From Mesostigma viride (Eukaryota > Streptophyta > Mesostigmatophyceae > Mesostigmatales > Mesostigmataceae), in contig RPFO01000253.1 in assembly GCA_009746045.1 (NCBI GenBank), positions 2,809,975 to 2,873,974 of the forward strand: a stretch of DNA of 64,000 nt, written 5' to 3'. Under the pieces are notes generated by a model, which was not told the origin of the DNA, did no database searches, and was given only the letters and a program-made list of their open reading frames with translations. A program made the position numbers and the translations under genes. Positions 52,290 to 63,322 of the stretch are shown here, piece by piece; the first letter of the stretch is position 1; every line of letters begins with the position of its first letter.

Positions 52290-53848
52290 AAAAAAAAAGC
52301 CACTTACTAAAAGCCCTCCTCACTGTGAAACAGCTAAGCCATTTCTTCTTGGGCATGTGCTTGGCCGCCTCATCAAACGGCTGCTTCTTCCGGTTGTCAC
52401 AGATGGCCCCGACCGCGCAGTGGCCCATGAGCAGCCACCCGGTCAATGGCGCGCAAGCTGGTGTAGAACTAGTGGTCCATTGCAACCATGATGGGGCATG
52501 CCAGCACGGACACCATGCGCTCCACCAACTTGAATGCATGGTCCTCCTACTGGACCTTGTAATATGTAGGTCTCCGCCTTGATGAAGTAGCCCGTCTTGT
52601 TGTTCAGCGCAAACTGCTTGCAATTAAAGGGCTCGGGCTTGGTTGAAGTGTCGCACTTGATGGGACACTTAATTATAGCGCCCGGACCGTCGGGATCAAG
52701 CACTCATTCAGAGCGATACGTTCGCTGCGCTTCACGTACTTTGGGTACAGCGCGTTGAGGTGGTCATCCAACCGCAGCATATGCCATGCATAGAATGTGC
52801 TCCCTGGGATCAGTGTCGTGGAGAGGGCGCTTGGCAGTCGTCTGGCAGTGGAGGAACTGCACAATCTGCTGCATGAAATCGCTTGAGCAGCATCACGTCC
52901 TGGAATCCAGGTGACAGATTTGCCCACACCCAACCCTTCGCTGGCGAAGTAGTCCTCCCTGGCAAAGTAGTGCTTGGTGACTTGGTCAGGGCCATGCTGA
53001 TGATGATTGCCAGGAATTTTCCCAGCTTGTGCATTGTGAGTGGGTGCCACTCACGCGCGCTAAGCTTGCCCACTTCGTTGAACTCAGCATAGGCGTTGGT
53101 CTCCTTCACAATCTTGGCCATCACATCACGTCGGGACGAAAAAAGAGCGTACAGCCCCAATAGGGATGATTTCAGCTGCTCAAGTGAAAGGTTTTGAGGG
53201 CAGGCATGCAGTGGCCGCCGGCGGCGGAGGCGACGTCGTGATGTCGGGAAAGGAGACTGTTCTGGCTTGCCGAAACCAAATTTCCATTTCATCTCGGCTG
53301 GCTGCTTTGATGCAAGCGCGTCGTCAGGAAACGGAGCCGCAACGTCGAGCTCAAGCTTACGACTCGGTGACAGGCCACCAGCGGGCGCAGGACGGGGCAT
53401 GTAAACCTTAAGTCCATCATCGGGCGCGGCCGTTGCAGCACCATCGGCCAGTGCCGCTCGAGTACAACATCTTTTCGTAGGCTTGCTGAGTGCATGCTTC
53501 CGGATCGCGTTCCCTGCAGCACGCTTCTGCCGTGGCTTGTGGTCATTGACCGGAGAATCCTCGATATTGACGCTCTTGTCATCGTCGTCATCACTGGTGT
53601 CAGATTAACTGCCATCGGCCCATCGGCGGCCCCTCGTCATCACTGTCACTGAGCTCACTGGGAAGGGGGGTCGGGTTACCACAATCTTTCACCATAGCTT
53701 CATGCTCATCCTTGCTGCACAAATATGTATGAAAACCTGCTTTCGGCGGAAACAACACAGCTTGCGATCGTCCGGCAAACTGCACCGTGCGCCCTGCCCG
53801 TTCAACTTCACTGCCGTTACTGGGTCTGGAAATAAAGTTTTGGTGCAA
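52290..53848 (-). pseudogene. Broken piggyBac-like transposase
   Basis: The minus-strand trail starts with an acidic N-terminus (PSELSDSDDEGPPMGRW, about 53610). It continues as the DDE_Tnp_1_7-like core: VMAKIVKETNAYAEFNEVGK, then REWHPLTMHKLGKFLAIIIS (about 53000-53150), RLDDHLNALYPKYVKRSERI then ALNECLIP (about 52690-52780), and CKQFALNNKTGYFIKAETYI (about 52560-52620). A following stretch has MDH, a stop, FYTS (about 52470), and GAICDNRKKQPFDEAAKHMP near 52360. Frames change several times. The residue aligned with the catalytic Asp of the (L)S-x-DE motif is Asn. Inactive. Typical family length is about 550-600 residues, so most of the gene is represented. Confidence 0.75.
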
Positions 53849-53849
53849 T

Positions 53850-55135
53850 TTTCCCCATAGCTATCGATCGTCTACTGTAAGCCAAATGCCTCCGCAGGCG
53901 TTGCAATCAAAAAGCCCATTTTAATCGTAAATGTGCGCACATCCTCTGGCTATCGTCCGCCACGTCTATGTCCACGCCTGCAGATCGTTTTTCTCGGATC
54001 CTTTTTTTTCTTTTTTTTTTTTTTGCGCGTTCTGATAGCTGTGCACCAGAGTATACCCCGTAACTTGACTTTCCTCAATGTGTTCGCTATAGTCCAGCAG
54101 TCAGATACGTCAGACAAGCGTCCTACGTGCAGTTTGGATCTAGGTCTCGGCGTTGACCGAAAATTTTCCCATGAAAGCCTTCCCGCGCAATCTGCAGGTC
54201 TGCCACAAAATCATGCCAATTTTCGCCTAACAGTGGAATTCACTGTTGAAGAATCGGCACCAGGATAGTTTAGGGGTTAACTCTCGTAATTTCCCTAGCT
54301 TTTACATGCCAAAATTCTCAAGTTTGCCTGAAATCCCGTGCCGTGGGTACCTCAGCTGACGGTGTGCACGCGGTGCACCGCTGTTCACGGTACGGCATGG
54401 TACCGGGGAAATTTTTCGGCGCAAAAACACATTGCAGCGGCAAGTCCCCATGCAGCGATCGATTGGGCTTACTTCATAGCCTTAGTATCTATAACTGCAG
54501 TGCCCAGCCACAGCATCCCGGCCCATAATTTTACCCTAGTCACTTCAGCACTTTTCATATGTACCGCCACCATCTGCGCAGCCAAATGGGACATCCAATG
54601 AGCGGTCTTCCCAGTCTGCTGGGGTTTCTCACACCGTAATAGTAAACTGTCTGAGCGGCCTGGCATCCCATGCACCTAACAAGAACAGCCTGGGTGTCGA
54701 ACACCAGCCTTTTTGAGGGGGGTTGCTAAACTAGCGCGCGCATGTACTCGACTTCAGGTCAACCAGCAAGATATGCCGCATCTTGGGGATTGCTCTCTAA
54801 AATGCCTGAATTTGATGGACTAGGTTAGCAACAATGTATAGGCAGCCAACGCCACACTTTTTTACTATGGATTTTCACTAACATGGTCCAGGGCGTAATC
54901 ATCAGCTTTTACAATTTGACGGGTCCACTTTCTGTGGAAGAGTCTCATCTGGTAGTCCTGTTGGGTTTTCTTTTCTTGTAACCTCGGCTCTAGCAAACAT
55001 TTTAGGCTGAAAGAGTAACGAGGTAGGCGCACACACAAGTCGTGTTCACTACAACTTAGAAAGGATCTTGCAATTGAGGATTTGCTGAAATATGTGATCG
55101 TTTCCTGATCCTCCCCAAACTTCCAGCTGAGGGGC
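53850..55135. other. No supported gene
   Basis: Short ORFs only. A T homopolymer lies at 54001-54024. No repeat or exon could be defined. Confidence 0.4.
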
Positions 55136-55325
55136 ATTTGACGGAAGTGGCCCGGCATTCTTGCGTAAGCCGAAGGCAGTTGTGATTCCGGGCGCAAAAA
55201 ATCCTTTCGCCATTTATTCAGGCGCAAAAAATGTAAGGCGATTGAAATGCCGTCCGGGCAAGGCGGAATGCCATGAAAGGAGACAAAAGCAAACACACCT
55301 AGGTAAGCCTCTTTTCTTTTCCCGG
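55136..55325 (+). repeat. Dispersed repeat family, diverged partial copy
   Basis: CTTGCGTAAGCCGAAGGCAG, GGCGCAAAAAATGTAAGGCG and GAGACAAAAGCAAACACACC correspond to 43740-43880 (GTAAGCCGCCGGCAAT, GCGAAAAAAATGCCG, GACAAAAGCAAACCCGCC). Only the right part of the family is present. Confidence 0.5.
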
Positions 55326-56583
55326 CCACCCTCGCTATGTTTTTGTAAGGGGGTTCAGGCTAATTCAGACAAGCAATTTGTTGTTCCATGAGCATCGGCA
55401 TCTGAGATGTGGCCTCCCTTTTGTATGTGCCTTAGTAATCTTTTTAATAAACAGTCTGGGTACCCTACAGTTCCACGGTTAATGGGTTATGATTTAATGT
55501 TTGCTACAGTAAGGTCAGATGTTGGGTCAGCACTCAGCCGGTCATGTTAAATGCATCCCCCTCGCCGACGCATTGTGGTACTGTGCTAGGACTGGTGTGT
55601 GGATTCTTGGATTAAGTTCTACAGTAGATGCTGCCTTGGTTTGATTGAGTACAAGACGTGGACCTACATGGACACTAGATTTAAAGTGGAAAAAAGAAAA
55701 ACATTAACGTAATATCGCAGGTCATGTTTTTTTCCAACTTGGATTTCTGGCATGCGCAGGGAACTATCTCAAATGCAACTGTCAGGGACAATTTCTTCCC
55801 AGCTGTCTTCACCGCGTCTCCGCGCTCTGTGAGTTCCGTTGCCGGATGATTGGAAACTTGCTTTATGTTTGCTATTATGTCATATTTCCTTTTTCGTTTA
55901 CTGTCTATTTGTTCTGGGAGCATTGTGCCCGCATCCAACTTTTTGCCCCCAGATTGGTTGTACTCTTGTCGAGGTACATTCCTGCGCATCAACCCGGTAG
56001 TACCCTGTGCAGGTTCCGTGCTGGGACAACGGGTAGGGTACATCGCGGTGTATCCTGTCCACTAGGGCCCTGGACCATGTAGTGGCCCCCACCCCACCCC
56101 GGTACCTCAGCAATAGTGACCGTAGGACTTTGTAGGACAAAGTCCCAAATTGACGACGGCTTTACTTAAGTCGAATCTTTGATAACATCCGAGATTTACA
56201 GAGACGCTCTGTGGCCACCTCGCAGTATCAGGGCGGTGCCCCTTCTCCTTCAAACAAAGCTTTGGCTGGCTGTTGGCTCCGGGGCATTTGGGGGGGGGGG
56301 ACAGGGGCATACAGTGGTAAATATGGAGGAGTCTGTAAAAATTAACTGCTAGTATTAAACGATCTGCAGGAAATCTTCTCTGTACTTACAGCAACCCTGA
56401 GGTGCGGCAAGGTCTATATTAATATCGGTACTTACTAACAAATATCAACATGTTAAGTCAATGTTCACCAAACAAACTTTCTCAATACCTGACCAAATTT
56501 GTGTCTAGAAAGAGCTTGGTGTAGCTCACAGCCTGCACTATCCACTTCACCTTATTTCTAAGCCATCTGCTCATTTCTTAGTT
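55326..56583. other. No supported gene
   Basis: No convincing ORF, RNA gene or tandem repeat was found. Confidence 0.4.
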
Positions 56584-56589
56584 ATTAGT

Positions 56590-56975
56590 TATGTTACGGC
56601 GGGCTCGAAGGGGGCCGATCTGCCGTATGTAGCGTAGCTCTACCATACGTCACCTACACCATGTGAGGTGCTTGTGTGACATAGGACTAGAGTAGAAGGG
56701 GACCGGTACTACTGTCAAGCGTGCCCGCCCTTTTGAGGGGGGGGGGGCGCCTTGATGCCATGTGATCTGTCATGCATCACCCGTACTTAGGGTGGTGTGG
56801 TGAACGTAGGGAGGCCTTTTTGCAGCTCCCACCCACCCTCATTTGCTGCTGTTGGGGCACCAGATTGGACCCAGGGGGCATGTGCTGGGCCCCAGCATGG
56901 TGATCTGGCCTAACTTGAGAATGACTTGTACGCTGATTTGAGTGTGGCTACGCTTCACTAATTAAAGCCTGCGGC
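56590..56975 (+). repeat. Diverged third copy of the 0.55-kb repeat
   Basis: GGCTCGAAGGGGGCCGATCT, CTGCCGTATGTAGCGTAG, GAACGTAGGGAGGCCTTTTT, CAGCTCCCACCCACCC and GGGCCCCAGCATGGTG follow the order of blocks RA and RB at 49.1-49.65 kb, with about 70-75% identity where alignable. Confidence 0.6.
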
Positions 56976-57239
56976 CTGCGCGCAATTGTTGTAATAAACT
57001 TGTTGATTTTGTAAGAAGGCACTCCAACGGAGCTTAGCTTCAGCACCTATCTGCAATAAATGTAGAAGACGGTTTCTAAGTCGTATTTTTCGTTCATCGC
57101 TATTAGCGGCGTATTTCGCACAGCAAGTAAAAACATCAGCATCTATGAACATGATACGATTAATGTAGGGGGTAAAAATTGGTAAGCCTGCCACAAATAT
57201 GAGCGATGCGACATTACTCCTGAATCACCATCGCCCATG

Positions 57240-57830
57240 GCTGTCACTCGCAAACATGTGAGTCTTCCTGACATTTTGAATGGCAAAATAAAACCGAGTA
57301 AAAAAGCAATTCAGCACGCAGTGCATGCCCCTGATCAACAAGAACAGGTGGGTTTGCATGTGAAAGAAACTGCCTGGTAGAGCCAACTTGGCTATACTCC
57401 CCGTCGGCCAAGTAGGACCACCATTGACAATGGTGCTTCTCTGAACACAGTTTCTTTATAGCGAGATGGAAGGGTAGCCGCTATGACTAGGTTACAGGGT
57501 TCACGTGACATACCTTTTGAGGCCTGTGTGGCCTGATCCGGAGCGGAAGTTGCAAGGGTTTGTCCAGGTTCCTGGCCAGGTGGCAAGAGCTGCCTTGTGA
57601 TACAATCCCGCCATGCACTGGTTAGGTTTCTGTCTCAAGGCCGTAGTGATTACCTAGACCTGAGACTTTTCTCTCACGCAATAAGTGACCTAAGAGCCCT
57701 GGCAATCTTACATAATACACCAGGAATCAGAACACCAATTTGCGCCATTTGTTCAGAAGCAAAACTTGCGTTGCGAAAAAAACGCCATCCAGGGCAAGTT
57801 TGCGTGACACGCAAGAAAGACAAAACAAAC
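57240..57830 (+). repeat. Dispersed repeat family, copy 2 (internally deleted)
   Basis: GAATGGCAAAATAAAACCGA, AAAGCAATTCAGCACGCAGT, CCGTAGTGATTACCTAGACC and ACACGCAAGAAAGACAAAAC match 42740-43860 in the same order and orientation; the middle kilobase of copy 1 is shortened to about 200 bp. Confidence 0.6.
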
Positions 57831-57836
57831 TAAACT

Positions 57837-58468
57837 AATCCATTTCTGGCCTTGCTTTGCTTTGCATGCATCACCACAAAACATCAAATTTATTACAATA
57901 TGTGTGCTAGCTCTATACGGTGGAATAACACAGACATGTCTACCAGATGGCAACACGGCCATCTGTATGCTAGGGTTAGCACACTATGTGAATGTGCAGG
58001 GCCAGCCCACAGCAGCTGTGCCCCTGCTCTACCCCTTTTGCCAGGGTGGGTGGGTGGGAGGCAAAAGAAACAACCTACTTCCCTAGAATGGAAGCCTACC
58101 TTTTATAGCAACCACCTGTCCAGCCAACCCCTACCTGGGTGGCTGGGGTACAGGTGCCAGCACAAAAAATACATATTTTTTTTCTAAAATTGTTTTTTCT
58201 TTTTGTGCTATACGGCGTTGCATTCTCCTCTCAGCAGGTTAGTCATAGATAAAATGAGCATAGCTCACCAAATCCATTTCTGGCCTTGCTTTGCTTTGCA
58301 TGCATCACCACAAAACATCAAATTTATTACAATGTGTGTGCTAGCTCTATACGGTGGAATAACACAGACATGTCTACCAGATGGCAACACGGCCATCTGT
58401 ATGCTAGGGTGAGCACACTATGTGAATGTGCAGGGCCAGCCCACAGCAGCTGTGCCCCTGCTCTACCC
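57837..58468 (+). repeat. Direct repeat of 198 bp, 434 bp apart
   Basis: 57837-58034 and 58271-58468 (AATCCATTTCTGGCCTTGCT ... CCCCTGCTCTACCC) are about 98% identical. The intervening 236 bp (58035-58270) is not shared. It could be a small element with direct terminal repeats or a local duplication. Confidence 0.9.
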
Positions 58469-58660
58469 ACATCTCCTTACATGGCTAACAGCCGAAAATA
58501 CGTAGGACATGCCAAAAAGAAAATTTAAACCTAGCTATGGGGGTACTTTGTCCCAACCCAGGTTCACCCTCGGGTTAGTTAAACCATTTCCCCCCTGACC
58601 TCCCACACAAGGGTGAGGTCAGTTGATAGCTAAAAGACGAGAGATGAAATCTGGAAGACG

Positions 58661-59212
58661 TCAAAACTCGACGCCACCGAAGTGGCGCCGAAAAGCCGCT
58701 GGGTCAAAACCCAGGGCCTGAGCGCAGAGGGCGGGCGAGATGTCTCGCCCCAGGAGGCTGCGGTGGAGGCCAATGTAGCGCGTGACCGAGAGGGCCGAAG
58801 CCCACCGGCCCCGCAGCTGAATGGCCTCCGGCGACTCGCCAGCGATGGCGTCGTGCGTCGCCCCTCCATGCCGGAGGCTGTGAAAAGAAAACATCCCCGG
58901 GATGCCCATGCGGGCCTGCACAGCTTCCCACTGCTGCCTAGCCTGGCTGTCCGTTAAGCCCCGAAAAAGAAGTGCATCCGGGGGCTGGCCAGCCGTCAGG
59001 CGTCGCAGGAGCCGCAAGGAAAGTGGATCCCGGACGTGCTGGGCCGCCCCCTGCGCAGTTTTGGGGTTGCACAGCACAAGGGCACCGACCATGGGCCCTG
59101 GCTCGAGAAGGGGGTGGCCAGGATGAGCCACATCCCGAACCCGCAGCCCTAGCGCCTCGCTAATGCGTAAATACTGCTGAAAAGCAATAATAATCAACGC
59201 ACTCAAATGCAC
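58661..59212 (-). CDS. Tyrosine recombinase catalytic domain (exon or fragment)
   Basis: 183 residues after an acceptor-like TTGACAG (minus strand, 59213). Motifs: YLRISEALGLRVRDV (first catalytic Arg), CNPKTAQG (Lys region), FHSLRHGGATHDAIAG (H-x-x-R), and RGRWASALSVTRYIGLHRS (W, then nucleophile Tyr). All key residues of the tyrosine recombinase active site are present. Such enzymes are used by DIRS-type retrotransposons and Cryptons and cut/rejoin DNA through a Tyr-DNA link. The N-terminal core-binding domain would be in upstream exons to the right and was not found. No partner RT is next to it on this strand, so the element type is open. Confidence 0.75.
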   Translation of the reverse strand: MHLSALIIIAFQQYLRISEALGLRVRDVAHPGHPLLEPGPMVGALVLCNPKTAQGAAQHVRDPLSLRLLRRLTAGQPPDALLFRGLTDSQARQQWEAVQARMGIPGMFSFHSLRHGGATHDAIAGESPEAIQLRGRWASALSVTRYIGLHRSLLGRDISPALCAQALGFDPAAFRRHFGGVEF

Positions 59213-60317
59213 CTGTCAACGTGAAACTAGCAAAACGGCAGTGAGATAGCAAAGGCGCCAGGGCATAGGTGGAGGGCTGACAGCCGGAACAAGCCCCTGC
59301 CAACCTGCTAGCAGGCGGTCCGCCAGTACCCAATTCCGAACAATGTCGGGGTAGTACAGGTGCGGACAGGCCTTGGCGTGCTGGCATAAGGTACGCCCCC
59401 GCCTGTTGTATTAAATGGATATTGAATAGAAAATTTCTTAACGGAAAACTTAATAATCTGACGCGCTCAGCACAAGCCCCCGACCTCTTTGTAGCTCACG
59501 TACGCCATTAACAGTGGAATACCGTCAATGTTACGTTCGCACCACTTTTGTCGGCTTTTGTCATCCTAGCACGCCAAGCAGTAGTGACAGGACCTGCGGC
59601 GCTACACTGATCCATTCAGCGCCGCCCACAGAACATTAAACCACCAGCCGACTACCAACCAACCAACCAACAGTCACAACCGTTACCGGACCACAAACGC
59701 ATAAGCCGTCACCACCGAAAATAGCATCACCGAGATTCGACCACATAAGCTCTAGCCAACAGACAATATTGACGAACGCAAGAAGTAAATTCAGATTGCG
59801 CACCCCTGAAATTCCAGACAACACCCAGACCCGTAATAGCCCAAATATCGGCGTACCAACTTCCGTACCAATTTAATTAGTGACTGCGAGATCTGCAATA
59901 TCACAACGCCAGCCCATTTTCTTTTCGAGCAGTCACTTATCCATCAACACTATATATTTTCACTCAAGAGCTACTAGCTAACACTCCCCATACTGCACAA
60001 CATCACCCAGAGCATTATGTACTAGAGGAGTCTCTACCCCTTCCTTGGCGCCCATTCATGCCCCGGGTGAGCTGTCAGTGTTTGCCGTAAGTCCTGTGAG
60101 CAAGCTAGAACACAAGACTGATCGTTACGATTGCCCTTGAGCCACATCACCTCCACACATCATCAAAACCGCACACCCACCAAGGACAGAGCCCCACCAA
60201 GTTAACCCAACCGTACCGGGTCCCCCTTTTCAGTTAAAGGGCTCATTTAGGGATCATACCCAGCCCACCGAACAGATAGGTCCAAATGTCAACTGCTTGA
60301 AAGATTTTGCCACAGGG
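59213..60317. other. No gene; probable 3' region of the copia-like element
   Basis: Downstream (minus strand) of the copia-like pol. A purine tract GAAAAGGGGGA on the minus strand (about 60221-60232) could be the polypurine tract, but no TG...CA LTR could be defined because the other LTR is outside the window. Confidence 0.35.
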
Positions 60318-61745
60318 TCAGAATGTGCCATTCAGCAGTCCCCACAAGTCGCCCAGGGCACCAGCCATGACCATCCGCAGAATCCCGTACTGCTCACGCG
60401 CTGCCGAGAACAGCTTGGTCACAGCGTCAGCGGGGTTGAGCTTCCCAGGCATGTGGAGCACGCTCACAGCGTAAGATAACTCCTTCAACAGGAGGAAATC
60501 AATCTCGCGCGTCCGGGACAGCGCGTTCAGAATGAAACTCACCAACGGCTGGCTGTCGGTGTGAACAGTGGTGGTCAGTACCAAATGCACACTCAACCAC
60601 CCACCCAACCAGCGCAGAAACTGTTCGAGATACATCGAATTCTTGATACACTCGCATACACCACGACACTCGTTAGTATCCGAGCCAGCAGCCACCCTCC
60701 GGCACAAGCGAGAGTACCACGCACACAAGGATGCATTGCCATCCGGGTTAGCCAAGACAGACAGACCACCCATGCGTGCTCGTACCCGAGTGACCTCCCG
60801 ACCCTCACCAGAGGTGTCGGCGAAGCAGTGCAGAGTAACTGGTCGAGATAAGCTCAGCCTGGACAACACAACACCAGGGCTGGAGCGGACATACTGCTTC
60901 ACCACTGAGGGAGGGATGGGAGCAAGCACCTCATCTACAGTCCTGCTGAGCACAAGTAGGTCAGGCGCGCACACCGTCGCCATCCAACCAAGCTTGCCAC
61001 GCAACCGGCTCCACAATCCCTTGTCACACCACTCATCCACTCCCATCACCAGCTTCTCGCAATACTCACTGGGCATACTCAGGTGCAACTGATATCTGCC
61101 CTGCACCACACTCATGGTTTGCAGGACACCGCAGAACACCCGTGGCTTACCTGGGTTTAACAGCTGTAACTCACCCACTGGGAACCGCTCCGCGACCGCT
61201 GCATAGAACTGATGTAGGTCAGCACGAGGCGCAATCACACGCAGGTCATCCCCATGGAGCTGAACAAATATAGGCCCAGAGGGTGTGTGAGTGACAAACA
61301 GCGATGGATCGAATGGAGACACCTCAAAGGAGGCTATCTCGTTGAGCTTGCGTACCAGCGTAGTCCGCCACACTATCGACTCGCTCTGGAGACCCTCTAT
61401 TGCCTTACGTAGCCCCATAAACCTAGCCATCACCACTTCCCGCCAGAAAGGCAGAGCCACCACCACCAATGGCGATGTCTCACCCCGTACCTCATCAAAC
61501 ACCTCCTCACTCGAGTTGGGGAACGCCCGCTTGATATCAACCGAGCTACAAGCATAATCCCTGCCCTCATCCAGGAAACCCAACAGGATCATGCTAAGTA
61601 CCTGGAAGCTATCCCAAGCAAGACCAGGCGTGTACAGTTCCTCCCTTGCAAGCTCACTCGTGCCCGAGAACTCTTGTGACACAGGCCTGACATAGCAAAT
61701 TTCCACGCCCCCTTTCACCTTATGCGACAGCACCATCTGGAGGGG
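60318..61745 (-). pseudogene. Ty1/copia-like reverse transcriptase and RNase H
   Basis: The minus-strand frame begins around VLPLQMVLSHKVKGG (equivalent of the copia VLPxKWVxxxK start). RT: SSVDIKRAFPNS (motif A Asp) and FVQLHGDDLRVIAP (catalytic DD in an LHGDD context instead of YVDD). RNase H: LHCFADTSGE (Asp), SDTNECRGVCECI (Glu), TTVHTDSQPLVSF (Asp), and the terminal HMPGKLNPADAVTKL that matches the copia N-x-AD-x-x-TK end. The stop is at 60318. Upstream it is joined to the integrase/protease frame only through a one-base frameshift near 61745, so the gene is broken or needs frameshifting. Confidence 0.85.
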
Positions 61746-63294
61746 CAGCACCCTTGTGTACCTCGTCCAGTGGCTCATACACATCGTAACCCTGCCACTC
61801 CTCCACGGCCCTACGGACAGCACACCACCATGACGAAAACCCACTGGGCGTGGACATCTGCCTGACCAGTTCATCCCAGTCTATAGGCGAGTGGGCTGCG
61901 ATATCCCTCCTGGTGATGCCTATGCTAGAGGGGTGCAGCAGTGCCGGTAGCACCAAGTCTACAGCCGGTGGGATATCCGGTCCCCATGCCACCCCCTCAG
62001 TGCCAGACAAGGCTGCCAACCTGGCTACTGTGGTGCAGATGCGACTAAGTGGCTGAATCGACTTGTAGCCCTCGAGCTCAATCGACCCATGCCCCACTCT
62101 AGTCAGACGAGTGCTCTGTATCTGCACATCGGGATGATTGAGGAATGGTAACCCCAATATAGCAGGACCATCGTATCCCAGCACTACACAGAACGGCGTC
62201 TCGCGTCCCAGAATAGTCAACATGACCTCTCCAATGACTCGCACCTTGACCACACCCGAAAAGTCTCGTACAAACTGCCACTTGGAATCACGCAGTGGGA
62301 AATGACGAGCCACACCCTTACCCAGCAGACACACAGCAGCATCCGTGTTCACCTCCAGCCTACAACCAGCTAGAGCACTCTGGCCCCAATCGACTAGCTT
62401 GGACACAGAAGCCCTTTTCTTACCCGCCTTACCAATCTCCTCGGCAGCATTGCCGCTTCCCTCAGGCTCGCCCCCGCCCGGCGCTGCATAGCTCGTACTT
62501 GCTGCTGCCCCAGGGTCACCACCCTGCTGGCCATCACCTGCGGTCGGCGCGCCAGCACCGCCGGCCCGTGACTCTCCACCTGCGGTCGGCATCACTGCCA
62601 CACCGGTCCGTGGCTCGCTGGGAACCGACAGTCCTTGCTCCCTCATCGCAACACGTTGTCGGCCCCGCTGCAGCCGCTCCATGATGCGGGCCAGCATCGC
62701 TGCGCTCTGCTCGTCTCGGCCCCCTGCGGGTGAGGCAACCCCCAACCCGCCGTGCCCACCACTGGCTGGACTGCCGTCGAGCACCGGCAACCCAGCGCTC
62801 GGCAGAAGAGAGGAGGAAGCCGGCTGATCAGGCCCTTTCTTCTCCCTCAGCCCCTCTACCGCCCCTACAGGATCCCCCACCTCCCCTCCAGTCTGCGCAC
62901 TGTCGTCCTCTGACTCATCATCAATGGGCGGGTCTGGCGGCCCCAGCCCATCATAGTAGAGGCGGAGATGCTTCCAGGCCAGAAGCCGGACCCGAGTGCG
63001 CTCCTCAAGCGCTACCTCGGCCAGCATGTGATCCGGATCTACTTCCGTGACCACGCCAGAGCCCTCCCACTGGCCACGATGGCCCATAGGCCCTTCCCTA
63101 TAGGCCCACACCCTCGCTCCCTCCTCTGGCAAGTACACTAGTCCTCTGCGCAGATCAAGCTGTGTCATACGCAGGTAACGGTCACACAGATGGTCCCTGT
63201 ACGCTTCCACCACCTCACGTGGCAGCAGACCCATTTCAAGTCCGCGAGGGGTCACCGCTATGATACCGTCCTCCCCTTCTACCCTGCACAGCAC
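61720..63294 (-). pseudogene. Copia-like pol: integrase C-terminal region, linker, retropepsin-like domain
   Basis: A 524-codon minus-strand frame. Residues about 1-120 (VYLPEEGARVWAYREG, GVVTEVDPDHMLAEV, RLLAWKHLRLYYDG) look like an integrase C-terminal/SH3-like part. A Gly/Ser/Pro-rich linker follows. Residues about 330-440 (CRLEVNTDAAVCLLGKGVAR, VKVRVIGEVMLTILGRE, PFCVVLGYDGPAILGLPFLN) match a retropepsin fold with the terminal ILG motif. The catalytic triplet position reads N-T-D-A instead of D-T/S-G-A, so activity is doubtful. The end (WWCAVRRAVEEWQGYDVYEP) begins the RT. A protease between integrase and RT is not the normal copia order. Confidence 0.7.
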
Positions 63295-63322
63295 ACGATC
63301 ATTCAGGTGATCCTCTACCTTC

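Noticed and set aside
59054-59387. Additional N-terminal exon for the tyrosine recombinase within the next 200 bases
   Set aside because: The open frame there shows no core-binding domain pattern and runs through the acceptor-like site at 59213.
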